NCBI GenBank assembly: GCA_017546175.1
Contig: JAFYXM010000010.1
Span: forward strand, 234,134-298,133
Direction: 5' to 3'
Length of the DNA: 64,000 bases
Origin: Elusimicrobiaceae bacterium
Lineage (GTDB): Bacteria > Elusimicrobiota > Elusimicrobia > Elusimicrobiales > Elusimicrobiaceae
Below, piece after piece: positions 23,829 through 32,443 of this stretch. Each line of letters starts with the position of its first letter. Position 1 is the stretch's first letter. A model generated the notes under the pieces. That model did not search any database and was not told the origin of the DNA. It saw only the letters and a program-made list of their open reading frames with translations. Both the position numbers and the translations under genes were made by a program.

Positions 23829-23937
23829 CTAATCTAATTTCAAGCTTGTTTTTATGCAGGCAACTTGTTAGATTAAAAAGAAAATCCCCCAAAAGACCAA
23901 CGTTGGCAGCCTCCGTCCTATCGGGCGGAGGCTTTTT
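23829..23937 (+). ncRNA. Candidate structured RNA between two terminators
   Basis: No convincing reading frame. An inverted repeat TAATCTAA (23830-23837) / TTAGATTA (23868-23875) is extended by CAAG/CTTG across a 3-base bulge. A second, independent terminator hairpin follows 33 bases later (23909-23932). A terminator that is not needed by guaC implies another transcript ends here. No good promoter was found inside the short stretch, so it could be a processed guaC 3' product. Confidence 0.3.
23909..23936 (+). terminator. Second terminator downstream of guaC
   Basis: GCCTCCGTCC, loop TATC, GGGCGGAGGC followed by TTTTT; ten pairs including one G-U. Confidence 0.85.
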
Positions 23938-23957
23938 AGCACAAAGACGTGCGGAAA

Positions 23958-23983
23958 TGTTACAATAAAGCATATCCCGCGGT
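23958..23983 (+). promoter_or_regulatory. Extended -10 promoter of the FKBP gene
   Basis: TGT plus TACAAT (23961-23966), followed in the leader by CCGCGG, TACTG, CCGCGG, which can fold on itself; a Shine-Dalgarno AAAGGAG precedes the ATG. Confidence 0.5.
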
Positions 23984-24007
23984 ACTGCCGCGGCAAAGGA
24001 GAAAGAA

Positions 24008-24427
24008 ATGATTAACAATGGCGATAAAGTAAAATTTGACTATACCTTAACCGTAGATGGCAAAATTCAAGACACCTCTGCCGGCCGCGGACCCTTGGAA
24101 TATACGCACGGCGCGGGACAAATCATTGTAGGGTTGGAAGAAGAACTGGCCTCTATGAACGTAGGTGACAAAAAAACCGTACAAATCAAAGCCGAAAAAG
24201 CCTATGGTCCCGTCTTGCAAGAAGCCATCCGCCGCGTACCCAAAGAAGCCGTAGGCGGTGCTGAAAACTTAAAAGTGGGCGATATGGTGGGCGCCAGCAA
24301 TGCCGGACACACTTTCCGCGCCATCGTCAAAGAAATTACCGACAAAGAAATTACTTTAGATTTCAATCACCCTTTAGCCGGTAAAGACTTGACCTTTGAA
24401 GTAGAAATCAAAGAAATCAATAAATAA
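24008..24427 (+). CDS. SlyD-like FKBP-type peptidyl-prolyl isomerase
   Basis: 139 residues. FKBP/SlyD fold with the insert-in-flap domain: KVKFDYTLTVDGKIQDTS, then GPLEYTHGAGQIIVGLEEEL, then GDKKTVQIKAEKAYGPV and LDFNHPLAGKDLTFEVEIKE. It has no signal peptide, so it is a cytosolic folding helper. It lacks the His-rich metal tail of E. coli SlyD. Monocistronic between a promoter and a bidirectional terminator. Confidence 0.9.
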   Translation: MINNGDKVKFDYTLTVDGKIQDTSAGRGPLEYTHGAGQIIVGLEEELASMNVGDKKTVQIKAEKAYGPVLQEAIRRVPKEAVGGAENLKVGDMVGASNAGHTFRAIVKEITDKEITLDFNHPLAGKDLTFEVEIKEINK

Positions 24428-24446
24428 GTTTTATAAAAAACTGTTC

Positions 24447-24482
24447 CTAAAAAGCCCCGCTAAATTTAGCGGGGCTTTTTTG
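24447..24482. terminator. Bidirectional terminator
   Basis: AAAAAGCCCCGCTAAA / TTTAGCGGGGCTTTTT between the convergent FKBP and PAS-protein genes. Confidence 0.92.
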
Positions 24483-24494
24483 AAGCCGTTAAGC

Positions 24495-27400
24495 TTATTG
24501 GCGCATGCCGATAAGGCCGTACCCTTCCACCTCTCCTTTGATATCTTTAATCAAGAATACGTCCCAATTAGTGGGGGCAAATTTTCCATGCTCATCCACC
24601 AAGTCCATCTTTATCTGAAAGGCATTCCCGCTAGCCGTACTTTCAGAAGACACAAACAAGCGGCGGCTATCATCGGAACTGCGAATAAACTCTTTAAAAA
24701 ACTCTCTGTTTTCCGTTGTACGTCTGTGACGGCCGGTAGTCATCAAAAATACATTATTGGCATACGTTACTCTGTATTTTAAGTCCAGCACCACCGCCGG
24801 AAGATCCACATATTCCAGGGTGCGGATAAAACTTTGCGACGTTTCGCCCAAGGTTTTGCTGGCTTCACGCAGTTCAATACGCAAGCTCAAAATGCGCGAC
24901 ATAATACCCACCAACTCTTCGGCCCCTTCTGCAAAATGAGCCCGAGGCTCAGCAGAGGCAAAACACAAAGCACCCGACACTTTTCCCCCCACATACAGCG
25001 GAGCAGCAATCAAAGATTGGAAGCCTTTTTCTTTATGGATACAGCGGGAACAGGCACTGTGTTTTAAGTCGGCAAAAACCACCACATTATCATCTTTCAC
25101 GTCAAAGAGACATTCCTCCACCGGAAACACCATATAGCGCTCTATTTGGAAAGGACTGGGAGTAGTATATACCACCGTCATTTCTTTGGCATTAGAATCA
25201 TTAAAACGCATGACAATGCCGATATCTGCCTTAAACACTTTCTTGCCAAAATTCAAAATACGGTCCACCTGCTCCGTAATTTCTCCTTTGTTTTCATTAC
25301 TGATGGCATACAATTCACGGATATTTTTTTCGTGCTGGCGGCGATCCGTAACGTCTTTGACCCAAATGACCATCTCTTCCTGTCCGGCAATCGGAGTACA
25401 CAGGGCCTCAAAGAAATGCGTTTTCTCTTTTACTTCCCATTCAAACTCAAAGGTTGTATTGATATTTACGCTAAAAGCTTCTTTAATAGACACCCCTGCT
25501 TTGTTGGCGGCATCTTCCGGCCAATATTGGGCGGGAATTTTGTTTAAAAAGATAGAGGCGGCCTCTTCTGCGCTTAAATAAGAAAGATTGGACATTGCCT
25601 CTCTGACGCGCCCGTTTTTATCCGTCTTCAGATACAACCCCGGAAGCAATTGTCTCATACTGCGAAGCTCTAAAGCTTCTTTAGAGTTTTGAGACAAGTG
25701 TGCTATCATATCAGATAAATCTGTCAGCAATACCATGACGGAATTTTTCCCTGGAATATCCATCGGAATTAATGTTACCGTCACTTCCAAAGCACTGGCA
25801 TCTTTGGTAAACAAGTTAGCCACATAACGGGCTTGACCGATGCTATCCAAGCTTTGAGCCGCTTTAGCCAGTTGCTTTTTCACTTCTTCTTGATTTTTCT
25901 TATCTTTAGTCGTAAAAAGTTGCGCAAAATTCATGGCTAGCAGCTCTTCTTGCCCATAACCCATTAATTCAGAAAGAAACTTATTAGCCTGCTCAATGCG
26001 ACCAAATTTTCCTTCTTCATAATATACGGAAAATACGGCACCGTCCGTCGCTTCCAGCAAAGCATTGAGCTGTGCAGAGCGCTCTTGTAAAATTTGCATT
26101 AATTGCTTTTGATAGGCCATATTACGAAAAACAAAGGCATATTTTCCGTCTTTTAAAGAAATGGCATTTACACGCACCGGCACCGTTTCCAGTCCGCTGG
26201 CTACGCGAATTAAGCAATCTCTATTTTCAAAGCCGCCTACCTTAGCTAAAGATTTCAAATCTTCCGTCAATTCTGCCACATATTCTTGTGTGAAAAGCTT
26301 GATAAGCTCTTGCCCTTTTAATTCATCTTTTCCCAATTGGCACAATTGGCAAAACAACTCATTAGATTCGGTAATTTTAAACTGAGCAGAAGTAATGACA
26401 TACGGCTCTGTATTGGGCAACACCACAGATTGGGGAGGCAAAGGTTTGGCAGGACCCGCTTTGACAGAAGGGACCGGCAACACGCTTGGAGCGGGAGGCA
26501 AAGGATTGCTGCCAGCTCCGTCCGTTCTTGCCACCGTTACCAAACAGTCCGCCTCTATATTGCCGTCTTTTGTATCGCGGCAATTAAAGGGCTGCAAGGT
26601 AATGTGCAAAGGCAATTTTCCTTCCGCACGCACGCGACCGGGGAATTTTTCCGCCGCTTTATCAAAGTCCAATACATAGTCCATTTCCGCTGTTTCTCCG
26701 CGGCTCAACCGGCGTCTTACCTCCAACGTCAAGGCAGGGCGCAAATAGACATTGCGGTAAAAATTGCGATCGTTTTCCGTCAAACCGAACAAGTCACGCG
26801 CGGCTTTGTTCATTACGGAAATATATCCTTTACCGTTCATTACAAAAGCCGGCAGCAATGCTAATTCAAAAACATGTTTATAGTTTTCCTTTTCGGCACG
26901 GATTTCTCTGAGCATTTTATTGCTGGCAGTTACATCACGCAAGAAAACAATCACGATTTTCCGCCCCAAATACTTGGAAACCATGGCCGTCATTTCCAGC
27001 TCTATGCTTGTGCCTGTATTTTTGACAAAATGCATCTGAGCAGGATCTCCCGCACCTTGCAGCTGGCTTACCACGGCATCATATTTTTCCTGTGCGATGA
27101 TTTGATGATCGGAGGCCACAAAATCTAAGAATTTTTTGCGAACGATTTCTTCCTGTGCTTCATACCCCAATACTTTACAGGCAGCCTTGTTGGCATAAAT
27201 CACTTTGCCGTCTTCCAAAATCAAAATACCTTCCCGTGCGTTTTCAACGAGCAGAGAGTTCTTTTCCCCTGTTTCACGGATTTGTTTTTCCATTTTGGTT
27301 TTAGCGGTAATATCTTCAGAAACATTGAGCAAATAATCCGGCTCTCCCTGCGCGGTATAAAGAGGCGTCTTGACCGTATGCATGATTTTAACGCCTTCAG

Positions 27401-29525
27401 TGGGAGTAGAAATAAGCTCTTGAGCAATGTTTAATTCGCGGCGGCTGTTAAACACTCGCTTATCGGCATCACGCATAAATTCTGCCTGTTCTGCGCTGAT
27501 GTCGGAGCGATAATTATCTTTTCCGATGACATCTTTGGCAGACACGCCAAACAAATCTTCGCTCTTTTTGTTCCACACAATATATTGGCCTTCGCTGTTT
27601 TTTACAGACAAAGCCACCGGCAAGTTATCCACCACGTTTTGCAAGAAATTTTTTGCTTTATGAATTTCTTTTTCCTGCTGTTTCTTTTGGGTAATATCTT
27701 CGGCAATTGTCAAAGCGATAAACGGTTTATTTTCTTTATCAAAAATAGGCGCTTTGATTAAATGCAAAAGCATCTTTTTTCCGGAAAACGTCTCAAATTC
27801 TTCTTCCGGCAAATCTAACACTTGGCCATTGGAAAACATAATTTTTTCTCTTTCCAAGTATTTCTGATTTTGATTAGGGTCTCTTGGCTCATTTTCAAAC
27901 ATTTCTACCGCTTTTTTATTTCTAAAGGAAACGGCCTGATTGATACCGCGGGCATAGATAGCCACAGGAGCATTGTCTAAAATAGCTTGTTGTAAGTTTT
28001 GTACTTCCAAGATTTTTTCCTGTTGGCGTTTGTTTTCCGTAATATCATTAACCATGGTAATTACGAATTCAGGGTTGCCTTCGGTATCGCTTACCGGTAC
28101 TTTTACCATTTCCAAAATACGCTTATCGCCATTTCCGGTAACATACTCTTCTTCCGGTATAAACAACGGTTGGCCAGATTCCAAAATTTGCGATTCGCGA
28201 GACAAGTAACTATTTGCTTGTTCTTGCGTTTCGTGAGAAAGCTTGCCTTGGTCATCAATTTGACCGCGCTGCACACCATAAATTTCCTCACTCTTTTTAT
28301 TGCGAAGCAGCATCTTTCCTTGTTTGGTACGGGCATACAAACCGATAGGAGCATTATCAATAATAGCTGCCAAAAAACTATTGGCTTTGGTAATTTCTCG
28401 CTCTTGTTCTCTTTTAATGGTTACGTCTTCCACCAAGGTCAAGATAACCGGCTCCAATCCGGGATATTTGATAGGCACTTTAATTACGTGCAACACTTTT
28501 TCATTTCCGTTGGAATCAATATAAATTTCATCCGGAGAATCAATAATTCTTCCTTCCTCCAAAGCCTGCTTTTCACGTATGGCATATTGCTGAACGATAG
28601 CGGGATCTTGCTTAGGGTTGGGGACATTGGAATATTTTAAATTTACTTCGGAAAAGATATCACGCGCCTGTTTATTAAAGAATGTCATTTCCCCCTGCGG
28701 AGTACGCGTGTACATTCCCAGTGGCATATTATCCACAATTGCTTGCAGCAAGTTGCGCTTTTTCAATGATTCTTCTTGTTCTTTTTTACGGGAGGAAATA
28801 TCTTCAAAAACCGTCCACAAAGAAACAAGCTCCCCATCTTGGTTAAAAGAAGGCACTTTAAGCACGGATAATGTAATCTCTTCTCCTTGCTTATTCTTAA
28901 AGGACATTTGATGCCCTTGCGTGCTCTGCTGATTCTTTTTTACCTTCTGGTCCAACACTTCCAACGCAGCCGTCAATTCACGCGGCAACAATTCTTTAAT
29001 ATTTTTCCCGATAGCAGAATCAGAAGAAATAGCAAATAAATCTTGTGCATGTTTGTTCCAAGACACACAAATCCCTTTTTTATCTTGCACACTTACGGCA
29101 AAGGGATAATTATCCACCAATGATAAATTGGTTTGTTGTTGATAGGAATTTTCTTTATACTGAGGCACTTCGTCAAAGGTTAACAAAGCATATTGGTCCG
29201 ACAGGGCCGCGGCAGATACATTCATATGCACCGAATCAATATCCTTCGTTACCATTTCTTTTAAAAGTTTTTTGGAAGATTTTTTCTGAAGTAAATTTTC
29301 CACATCGGCCAAGGTCAGACCATAGGTAGAAATATTTTTACCGGACAAAGAAGATGCTTGAAAACCCGATACCGCAGAGATATGATCATTGGCAAATAAA
29401 ATATTTCCCTGCTTATCAATTAAACAAGCTGCCACAGGTAAAAGCTGTAAAAAAGATTTGATTTGATCTAAATTTTCCGACGTATTATCTGAATGAGAAA
29501 AAAATGAAAACAGTTTATTAGCCAT
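24495..29525 (-). CDS. Giant multi-PAS/GAF protein without an output domain
   Basis: 1676 residues with neither signal peptide nor membrane helix, so cytosolic. By eye it has about twelve PAS domains (roughly every 115-125 residues from 20 to 1410, plus one at 1565-1676) and one GAF domain at about 1420-1560. Domains 3-6 are near-duplicates: each begins with a variant of LQ.I.DN.P.....R and ends with V.DIT.K..QEKEI. The GAF domain has four Cys/His (SACSRCIH), a possible metal or heme/FeS contact. I see no histidine kinase, GGDEF, EAL, HTH, PP2C or methyl-accepting domain after the last PAS, which ends at the stop. It may act as a scaffold or sense ligands for a separate partner. Start supported by GAGGA. 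Confidence 0.85.
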   Translation of the reverse strand: MANKLFSFFSHSDNTSENLDQIKSFLQLLPVAACLIDKQGNILFANDHISAVSGFQASSLSGKNISTYGLTLADVENLLQKKSSKKLLKEMVTKDIDSVHMNVSAAALSDQYALLTFDEVPQYKENSYQQQTNLSLVDNYPFAVSVQDKKGICVSWNKHAQDLFAISSDSAIGKNIKELLPRELTAALEVLDQKVKKNQQSTQGHQMSFKNKQGEEITLSVLKVPSFNQDGELVSLWTVFEDISSRKKEQEESLKKRNLLQAIVDNMPLGMYTRTPQGEMTFFNKQARDIFSEVNLKYSNVPNPKQDPAIVQQYAIREKQALEEGRIIDSPDEIYIDSNGNEKVLHVIKVPIKYPGLEPVILTLVEDVTIKREQEREITKANSFLAAIIDNAPIGLYARTKQGKMLLRNKKSEEIYGVQRGQIDDQGKLSHETQEQANSYLSRESQILESGQPLFIPEEEYVTGNGDKRILEMVKVPVSDTEGNPEFVITMVNDITENKRQQEKILEVQNLQQAILDNAPVAIYARGINQAVSFRNKKAVEMFENEPRDPNQNQKYLEREKIMFSNGQVLDLPEEEFETFSGKKMLLHLIKAPIFDKENKPFIALTIAEDITQKKQQEKEIHKAKNFLQNVVDNLPVALSVKNSEGQYIVWNKKSEDLFGVSAKDVIGKDNYRSDISAEQAEFMRDADKRVFNSRRELNIAQELISTPTEGVKIMHTVKTPLYTAQGEPDYLLNVSEDITAKTKMEKQIRETGEKNSLLVENAREGILILEDGKVIYANKAACKVLGYEAQEEIVRKKFLDFVASDHQIIAQEKYDAVVSQLQGAGDPAQMHFVKNTGTSIELEMTAMVSKYLGRKIVIVFLRDVTASNKMLREIRAEKENYKHVFELALLPAFVMNGKGYISVMNKAARDLFGLTENDRNFYRNVYLRPALTLEVRRRLSRGETAEMDYVLDFDKAAEKFPGRVRAEGKLPLHITLQPFNCRDTKDGNIEADCLVTVARTDGAGSNPLPPAPSVLPVPSVKAGPAKPLPPQSVVLPNTEPYVITSAQFKITESNELFCQLCQLGKDELKGQELIKLFTQEYVAELTEDLKSLAKVGGFENRDCLIRVASGLETVPVRVNAISLKDGKYAFVFRNMAYQKQLMQILQERSAQLNALLEATDGAVFSVYYEEGKFGRIEQANKFLSELMGYGQEELLAMNFAQLFTTKDKKNQEEVKKQLAKAAQSLDSIGQARYVANLFTKDASALEVTVTLIPMDIPGKNSVMVLLTDLSDMIAHLSQNSKEALELRSMRQLLPGLYLKTDKNGRVREAMSNLSYLSAEEAASIFLNKIPAQYWPEDAANKAGVSIKEAFSVNINTTFEFEWEVKEKTHFFEALCTPIAGQEEMVIWVKDVTDRRQHEKNIRELYAISNENKGEITEQVDRILNFGKKVFKADIGIVMRFNDSNAKEMTVVYTTPSPFQIERYMVFPVEECLFDVKDDNVVVFADLKHSACSRCIHKEKGFQSLIAAPLYVGGKVSGALCFASAEPRAHFAEGAEELVGIMSRILSLRIELREASKTLGETSQSFIRTLEYVDLPAVVLDLKYRVTYANNVFLMTTGRHRRTTENREFFKEFIRSSDDSRRLFVSSESTASGNAFQIKMDLVDEHGKFAPTNWDVFLIKDIKGEVEGYGLIGMRQ

Positions 29526-29615
29526 AGCACTATCCTCGCGCGCGCGTAGTCGCGGCCCTCTTTAGGCCGTGTTTTCTATATGCTAATAAATTAGCGCCTG
29601 TCTTGCAAGATAAAA
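29526..29615 (-). promoter_or_regulatory. Leader region of the PAS-protein gene
   Basis: Minus strand leader with two GC-rich hairpins: CGGCC / GGCCG and CGCG-ACTA-CGCG running into CGCGCGCGCG (29537-29546), just before the Shine-Dalgarno. A palindrome GCTAATAAATTAGC lies further upstream, with possible promoter TTGCAA-17-TAGCAT. Confidence 0.35.
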
Positions 29616-30182
29616 TCAATAAGCTTTTTGTCGGCAAGTGATATCAGATCCGACAAAAAAGATTTGATTTCGTTTATATACGCAGGAAATCAGTGTAGAT
29701 TCCGTTTCCACTTCTGTTGGTTGATAACAATCAATCCGTTTGCAATCGTATGTTTCTCGGCATTGAGGAAAAGAAGAAGATGGAAAATCTACCAAATACC
29801 ATGAAAATTCCAAATTATAATTAAGCGCTTTAAGAAAAGAATCACAATGAGGTTGCATCCCTTCGGGACAACGCGGCTGAGGACTGAGAGCTTGTTTGTT
29901 TACTGTTTCTTGCAGTAATGTATATTCTTGCACATTGGCAGGACGCCCTTGCACCACATAAACATCAAAACAAGTAAAACCGTCAGCTTGTTCTTTAGAA
30001 CATGTGTATTGTTTTAAAATATCGTTTCCGGGGCAAGTATCCTGCACTTTTTCTGCGTCTATACTTAAGTAGTAGGCTTCTTGGCGCTCGGTTTGCATTT
30101 TATAACGCAACTCTGCCTGCCCTCCGGTCAAAAAGGTGCATCCGCAAAGCCAACACAAAGCAAAAAATAAAATTCTTTTCAT
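29616..30182 (-). CDS. Cys-rich putative lipoprotein, unknown function
   Basis: 188 residues. Signal MKRILFFALCWLCGC fits a lipobox (LCGC) with Cys15 as anchor. The mature part has ten further Cys, in pairs such as YDCKRIDC and near the end ISC...ITC, suggesting five disulphides in the periplasm or outside the cell. AAAGGGG precedes the ATG. The Cys-rich tail recalls the globular parts of the local pilins but there is no pilin helix. Not recognised as a known family. Confidence 0.6.
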   Translation of the reverse strand: MKRILFFALCWLCGCTFLTGGQAELRYKMQTERQEAYYLSIDAEKVQDTCPGNDILKQYTCSKEQADGFTCFDVYVVQGRPANVQEYTLLQETVNKQALSPQPRCPEGMQPHCDSFLKALNYNLEFSWYLVDFPSSSFPQCRETYDCKRIDCYQPTEVETESTLISCVYKRNQIFFVGSDITCRQKAY

Positions 30183-30249
30183 ACCATATCCCCTTTAGCA
30201 AAGGATATGTGTTTTTCTTTTATTTTTCAAGAAAAAAAACAGGTTAAAA

Positions 30250-31791
30250 TTACTGAATAAAATGACACCCGATGCTATGCTTATTTTTCAAAGCCGCATA
30301 TGTAATAAGCAATGCCGTTTGTGTTCCGTTGCGTAAATCTAAGAGTTCTTGATTTAACGCGCATCCTTTGTAAAACACATCTATTTCATTGTGCAGGTGG
30401 CGCAAAATTTTTTCTGCTCGACTCAAGTGAGTTGCACTACGCACAAGCCCCACATAGTTCCACATGGTGCTTTTAAGGGTAGAAATATCTTGTTTGATTA
30501 GATTTAAATCTGGTTGCACTTGAGGCGTAACCCACTCTTTCGGTTGCGGCAAGTGAAACTCTTTTTCGGCAATTTCCTGTCCGTCTGCTTGCGCACACAA
30601 ATATCCCAAGGCCACCGCCTCAAGCAAAGAAGTACTGGCTAAACGATTCGCCCCATGATATCCTGTACAGGCTGTTTCCCCCACGGCATTTAAATGCAAA
30701 ATATTGGTGCGCCCATGTACAGTAGTATAAATACCGCCACAGAAGTAGTGCGCAGCCGGCACAACGGGAATCCAATCTTTGGTAATATCTACTCCTTCCT
30801 TTAGACACGTCTGATAAATAGACGGGAAACGATCCTTAATATGTGCAGCAGGCTCATGTGTAATATCCAGGTAGGCACAATCATGAGAAGTTTTTAAGCG
30901 TTCTTCTTCTATCGCTCGGGCTACGATATCACGCGGAGCCAAATCTTTTAGTGCGTGATATTTCTCCATAAAGGCTTCTCCATGCACATTTCTCAGCACG
31001 GCTCCTTCCCCGCGTAATGCCTCTGAAATCAGGAAATTTTTCCCTTTGGCAAACACGGTAGGGTGAAACTGCACAAATTCCATATTCATCACACGCGCAC
31101 CGACACGGTAAGCCATGGCAATACCATGCCCATAACTGTGTGGCACATTGGTAGTGTGTCGATAAAGCTGCCCTACTCCGCCGGTAGCTAAAATCGTCTT
31201 TTTGGCAGTAATAGCATATACTTCCCCTTTTTTATTATCCAGCACATACGCCCCAAAACAAGTCAACGGAGCATACCGGTCCAAAATATTGGTAGAGCTG
31301 TGCGAAAGGGTTAGTAAATCTACGGCAGAGGTATGTTCTAAAATCGTAATATTAGGGTTTACATGCAAGGCCTTATGAATAGAAGAAAGCAAAGAATGTC
31401 CGGTGGTATCTTTCCAATAAATAATGCGGTTTTTCGTATGGGCTCCTTCTTTGGTAAAAAGAAGTTCTTCTTTTTCTCCGCGTGAAAATTCCGTCTTTAA
31501 ATCCGTAAGAAATATTTTTTCCACCGCTTCGCAACCCGCCACAGAAAGCTCCCTTACCGCCTCTTCATGACAAAGACCGGCCGTAGCCAAACGCACATCC
31601 TGGAGCAATGCCTCTACATCTAGATTGGGCTCATACACAATACCCCCCTGAGCCAAATCACTATTAGCGGTGCTTAACCCGTCACAAGCAAGCAACGTCA
31701 CTTTAAGCCCTTTACGGGCCGCTTCATAGGCATAAACGGAACCGGCAATTCCGCTTCCAATGATTAAACAATCTGTTCTTACGGTTTTCAT
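30250..31791 (-). CDS. nadB: L-aspartate oxidase
   Basis: FAD enzyme oxidising aspartate to iminoaspartate, first step of de novo NAD synthesis (anaerobically with fumarate as acceptor). 513 residues. FAD-binding LIIGSGIAGSVYAYEAARKG, the NadB/SdhA-type SDLAQGGI, TTNVPHSYGHGIAMAYRVGA, EFVQFHPT, SEALRGEGA and VVPAAHYFCGGI segments are present, as is the catalytic Arg region RDIVARAIEEE. NadB is chosen over fumarate reductase flavoprotein because of ANSDLAQGG and the length. nadA and nadC are not nearby. The start shows no Shine-Dalgarno and a -10 six bases upstream (leaderless candidate). Confidence 0.92.
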   Translation of the reverse strand: MKTVRTDCLIIGSGIAGSVYAYEAARKGLKVTLLACDGLSTANSDLAQGGIVYEPNLDVEALLQDVRLATAGLCHEEAVRELSVAGCEAVEKIFLTDLKTEFSRGEKEELLFTKEGAHTKNRIIYWKDTTGHSLLSSIHKALHVNPNITILEHTSAVDLLTLSHSSTNILDRYAPLTCFGAYVLDNKKGEVYAITAKKTILATGGVGQLYRHTTNVPHSYGHGIAMAYRVGARVMNMEFVQFHPTVFAKGKNFLISEALRGEGAVLRNVHGEAFMEKYHALKDLAPRDIVARAIEEERLKTSHDCAYLDITHEPAAHIKDRFPSIYQTCLKEGVDITKDWIPVVPAAHYFCGGIYTTVHGRTNILHLNAVGETACTGYHGANRLASTSLLEAVALGYLCAQADGQEIAEKEFHLPQPKEWVTPQVQPDLNLIKQDISTLKSTMWNYVGLVRSATHLSRAEKILRHLHNEIDVFYKGCALNQELLDLRNGTQTALLITYAALKNKHSIGCHFIQ

Positions 31792-31803
31792 ACTTATATT
31801 ATA
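31792..31803 (-). promoter_or_regulatory. -10 element directly in front of nadB (leaderless start)
   Basis: Minus strand TATAAT (31803-31798), six bases ATAAGT, then the nadB ATG. The upstream terminator hairpin occupies the spacer/-35 zone. Confidence 0.55.
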
Positions 31804-31805
31804 TG

Positions 31806-31833
31806 AAAAACCCCGCTTAGAAAGCGGGGTTTT
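31806..31833 (-). terminator. Terminator after the pilin at 31849
   Basis: AAAACCCCGCTT / AAGCGGGGTTTT with a three-base loop; T-run on the minus strand. Confidence 0.88.
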
Positions 31834-31848
31834 AAAGACAAATTCTGC

Positions 31849-32316
31849 TTATTCTTTCGTGCAGCTGTTTCCGGTACAATTGGCATAGCCCATAGATTGG
31901 CAAAAAGCTTTTCCCTTTCCTTGGGAATCTTTGCCTATACAATAGTCCGGCCTTTGCCCGTAATACTCCATACTTACCGACAAGTCATACGGATAATCTT
32001 TGGAAGATAAACGCACGGAGGAAGTAGGTGCAAAAACACCCGTAAAATGTTTACTGGATATATTCTTTCCATTCACCGTAACACCCTTTAAATCTAACAC
32101 TAACTTTTCCAAACTGGCAGGTTGGACATGATATTCATAATAATACTCATCAGCTGCAGCGGCAATGGTATGAGCAATCGTCAATCCTTCATTAAACACC
32201 GCTTTTTCGGTAATACTTCGGTAAGAGCCCAAAGCAATCCCCGCTATGATAGCTATAATCACCACTACTGCCATTAATTCCGACAAAGTGAACCCTTTTT
32301 TGTTTGTTCCTTCCAT
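31849..32316 (-). CDS. Type IV pilin-like protein
   Basis: 155 residues; prepilin signal MEGTNKKG/FTLSELMAVVVIIAIIAG with Glu5. The body differs from the other pilins (EYYYEYHVQPASLEKLVLDL) but the end, GKAFCQSMGYANCTGNSC, keeps the paired-Cys tail. AGGGAG in front of the ATG. It has its own terminator, so it is expressed as a single gene. Confidence 0.88.
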   Translation of the reverse strand: MEGTNKKGFTLSELMAVVVIIAIIAGIALGSYRSITEKAVFNEGLTIAHTIAAAADEYYYEYHVQPASLEKLVLDLKGVTVNGKNISSKHFTGVFAPTSSVRLSSKDYPYDLSVSMEYYGQRPDYCIGKDSQGKGKAFCQSMGYANCTGNSCTKE

Positions 32317-32386
32317 AATATACTCCCTAAAGTAGTCTTTTTTTAAGTATATAGGTTTTGGAAAAGAAATTCAAATTTTCTTTTTG

Positions 32387-32415
32387 CTTTCAAAGTGTTA
32401 GGAATATATTATAAT
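32387..32415 (+). promoter_or_regulatory. Promoter of the GlcNAc operon
   Basis: TATAAT at 32410-32415 with a poor -35 (CTTTCA, 32387-32392) at 17 bases; leader about 22 bases with AGGAGAG. No operator or cre-like repeat was recognised. Confidence 0.45.
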
Positions 32416-32443
32416 GAAAGAAGACTCACTTATAGGAGAGAAT

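Noticed and set aside
23788..24018. Minus-strand 76-residue frame between guaC and the FKBP gene
   Set aside because: Runs through two terminators and the FKBP promoter and has no family features.
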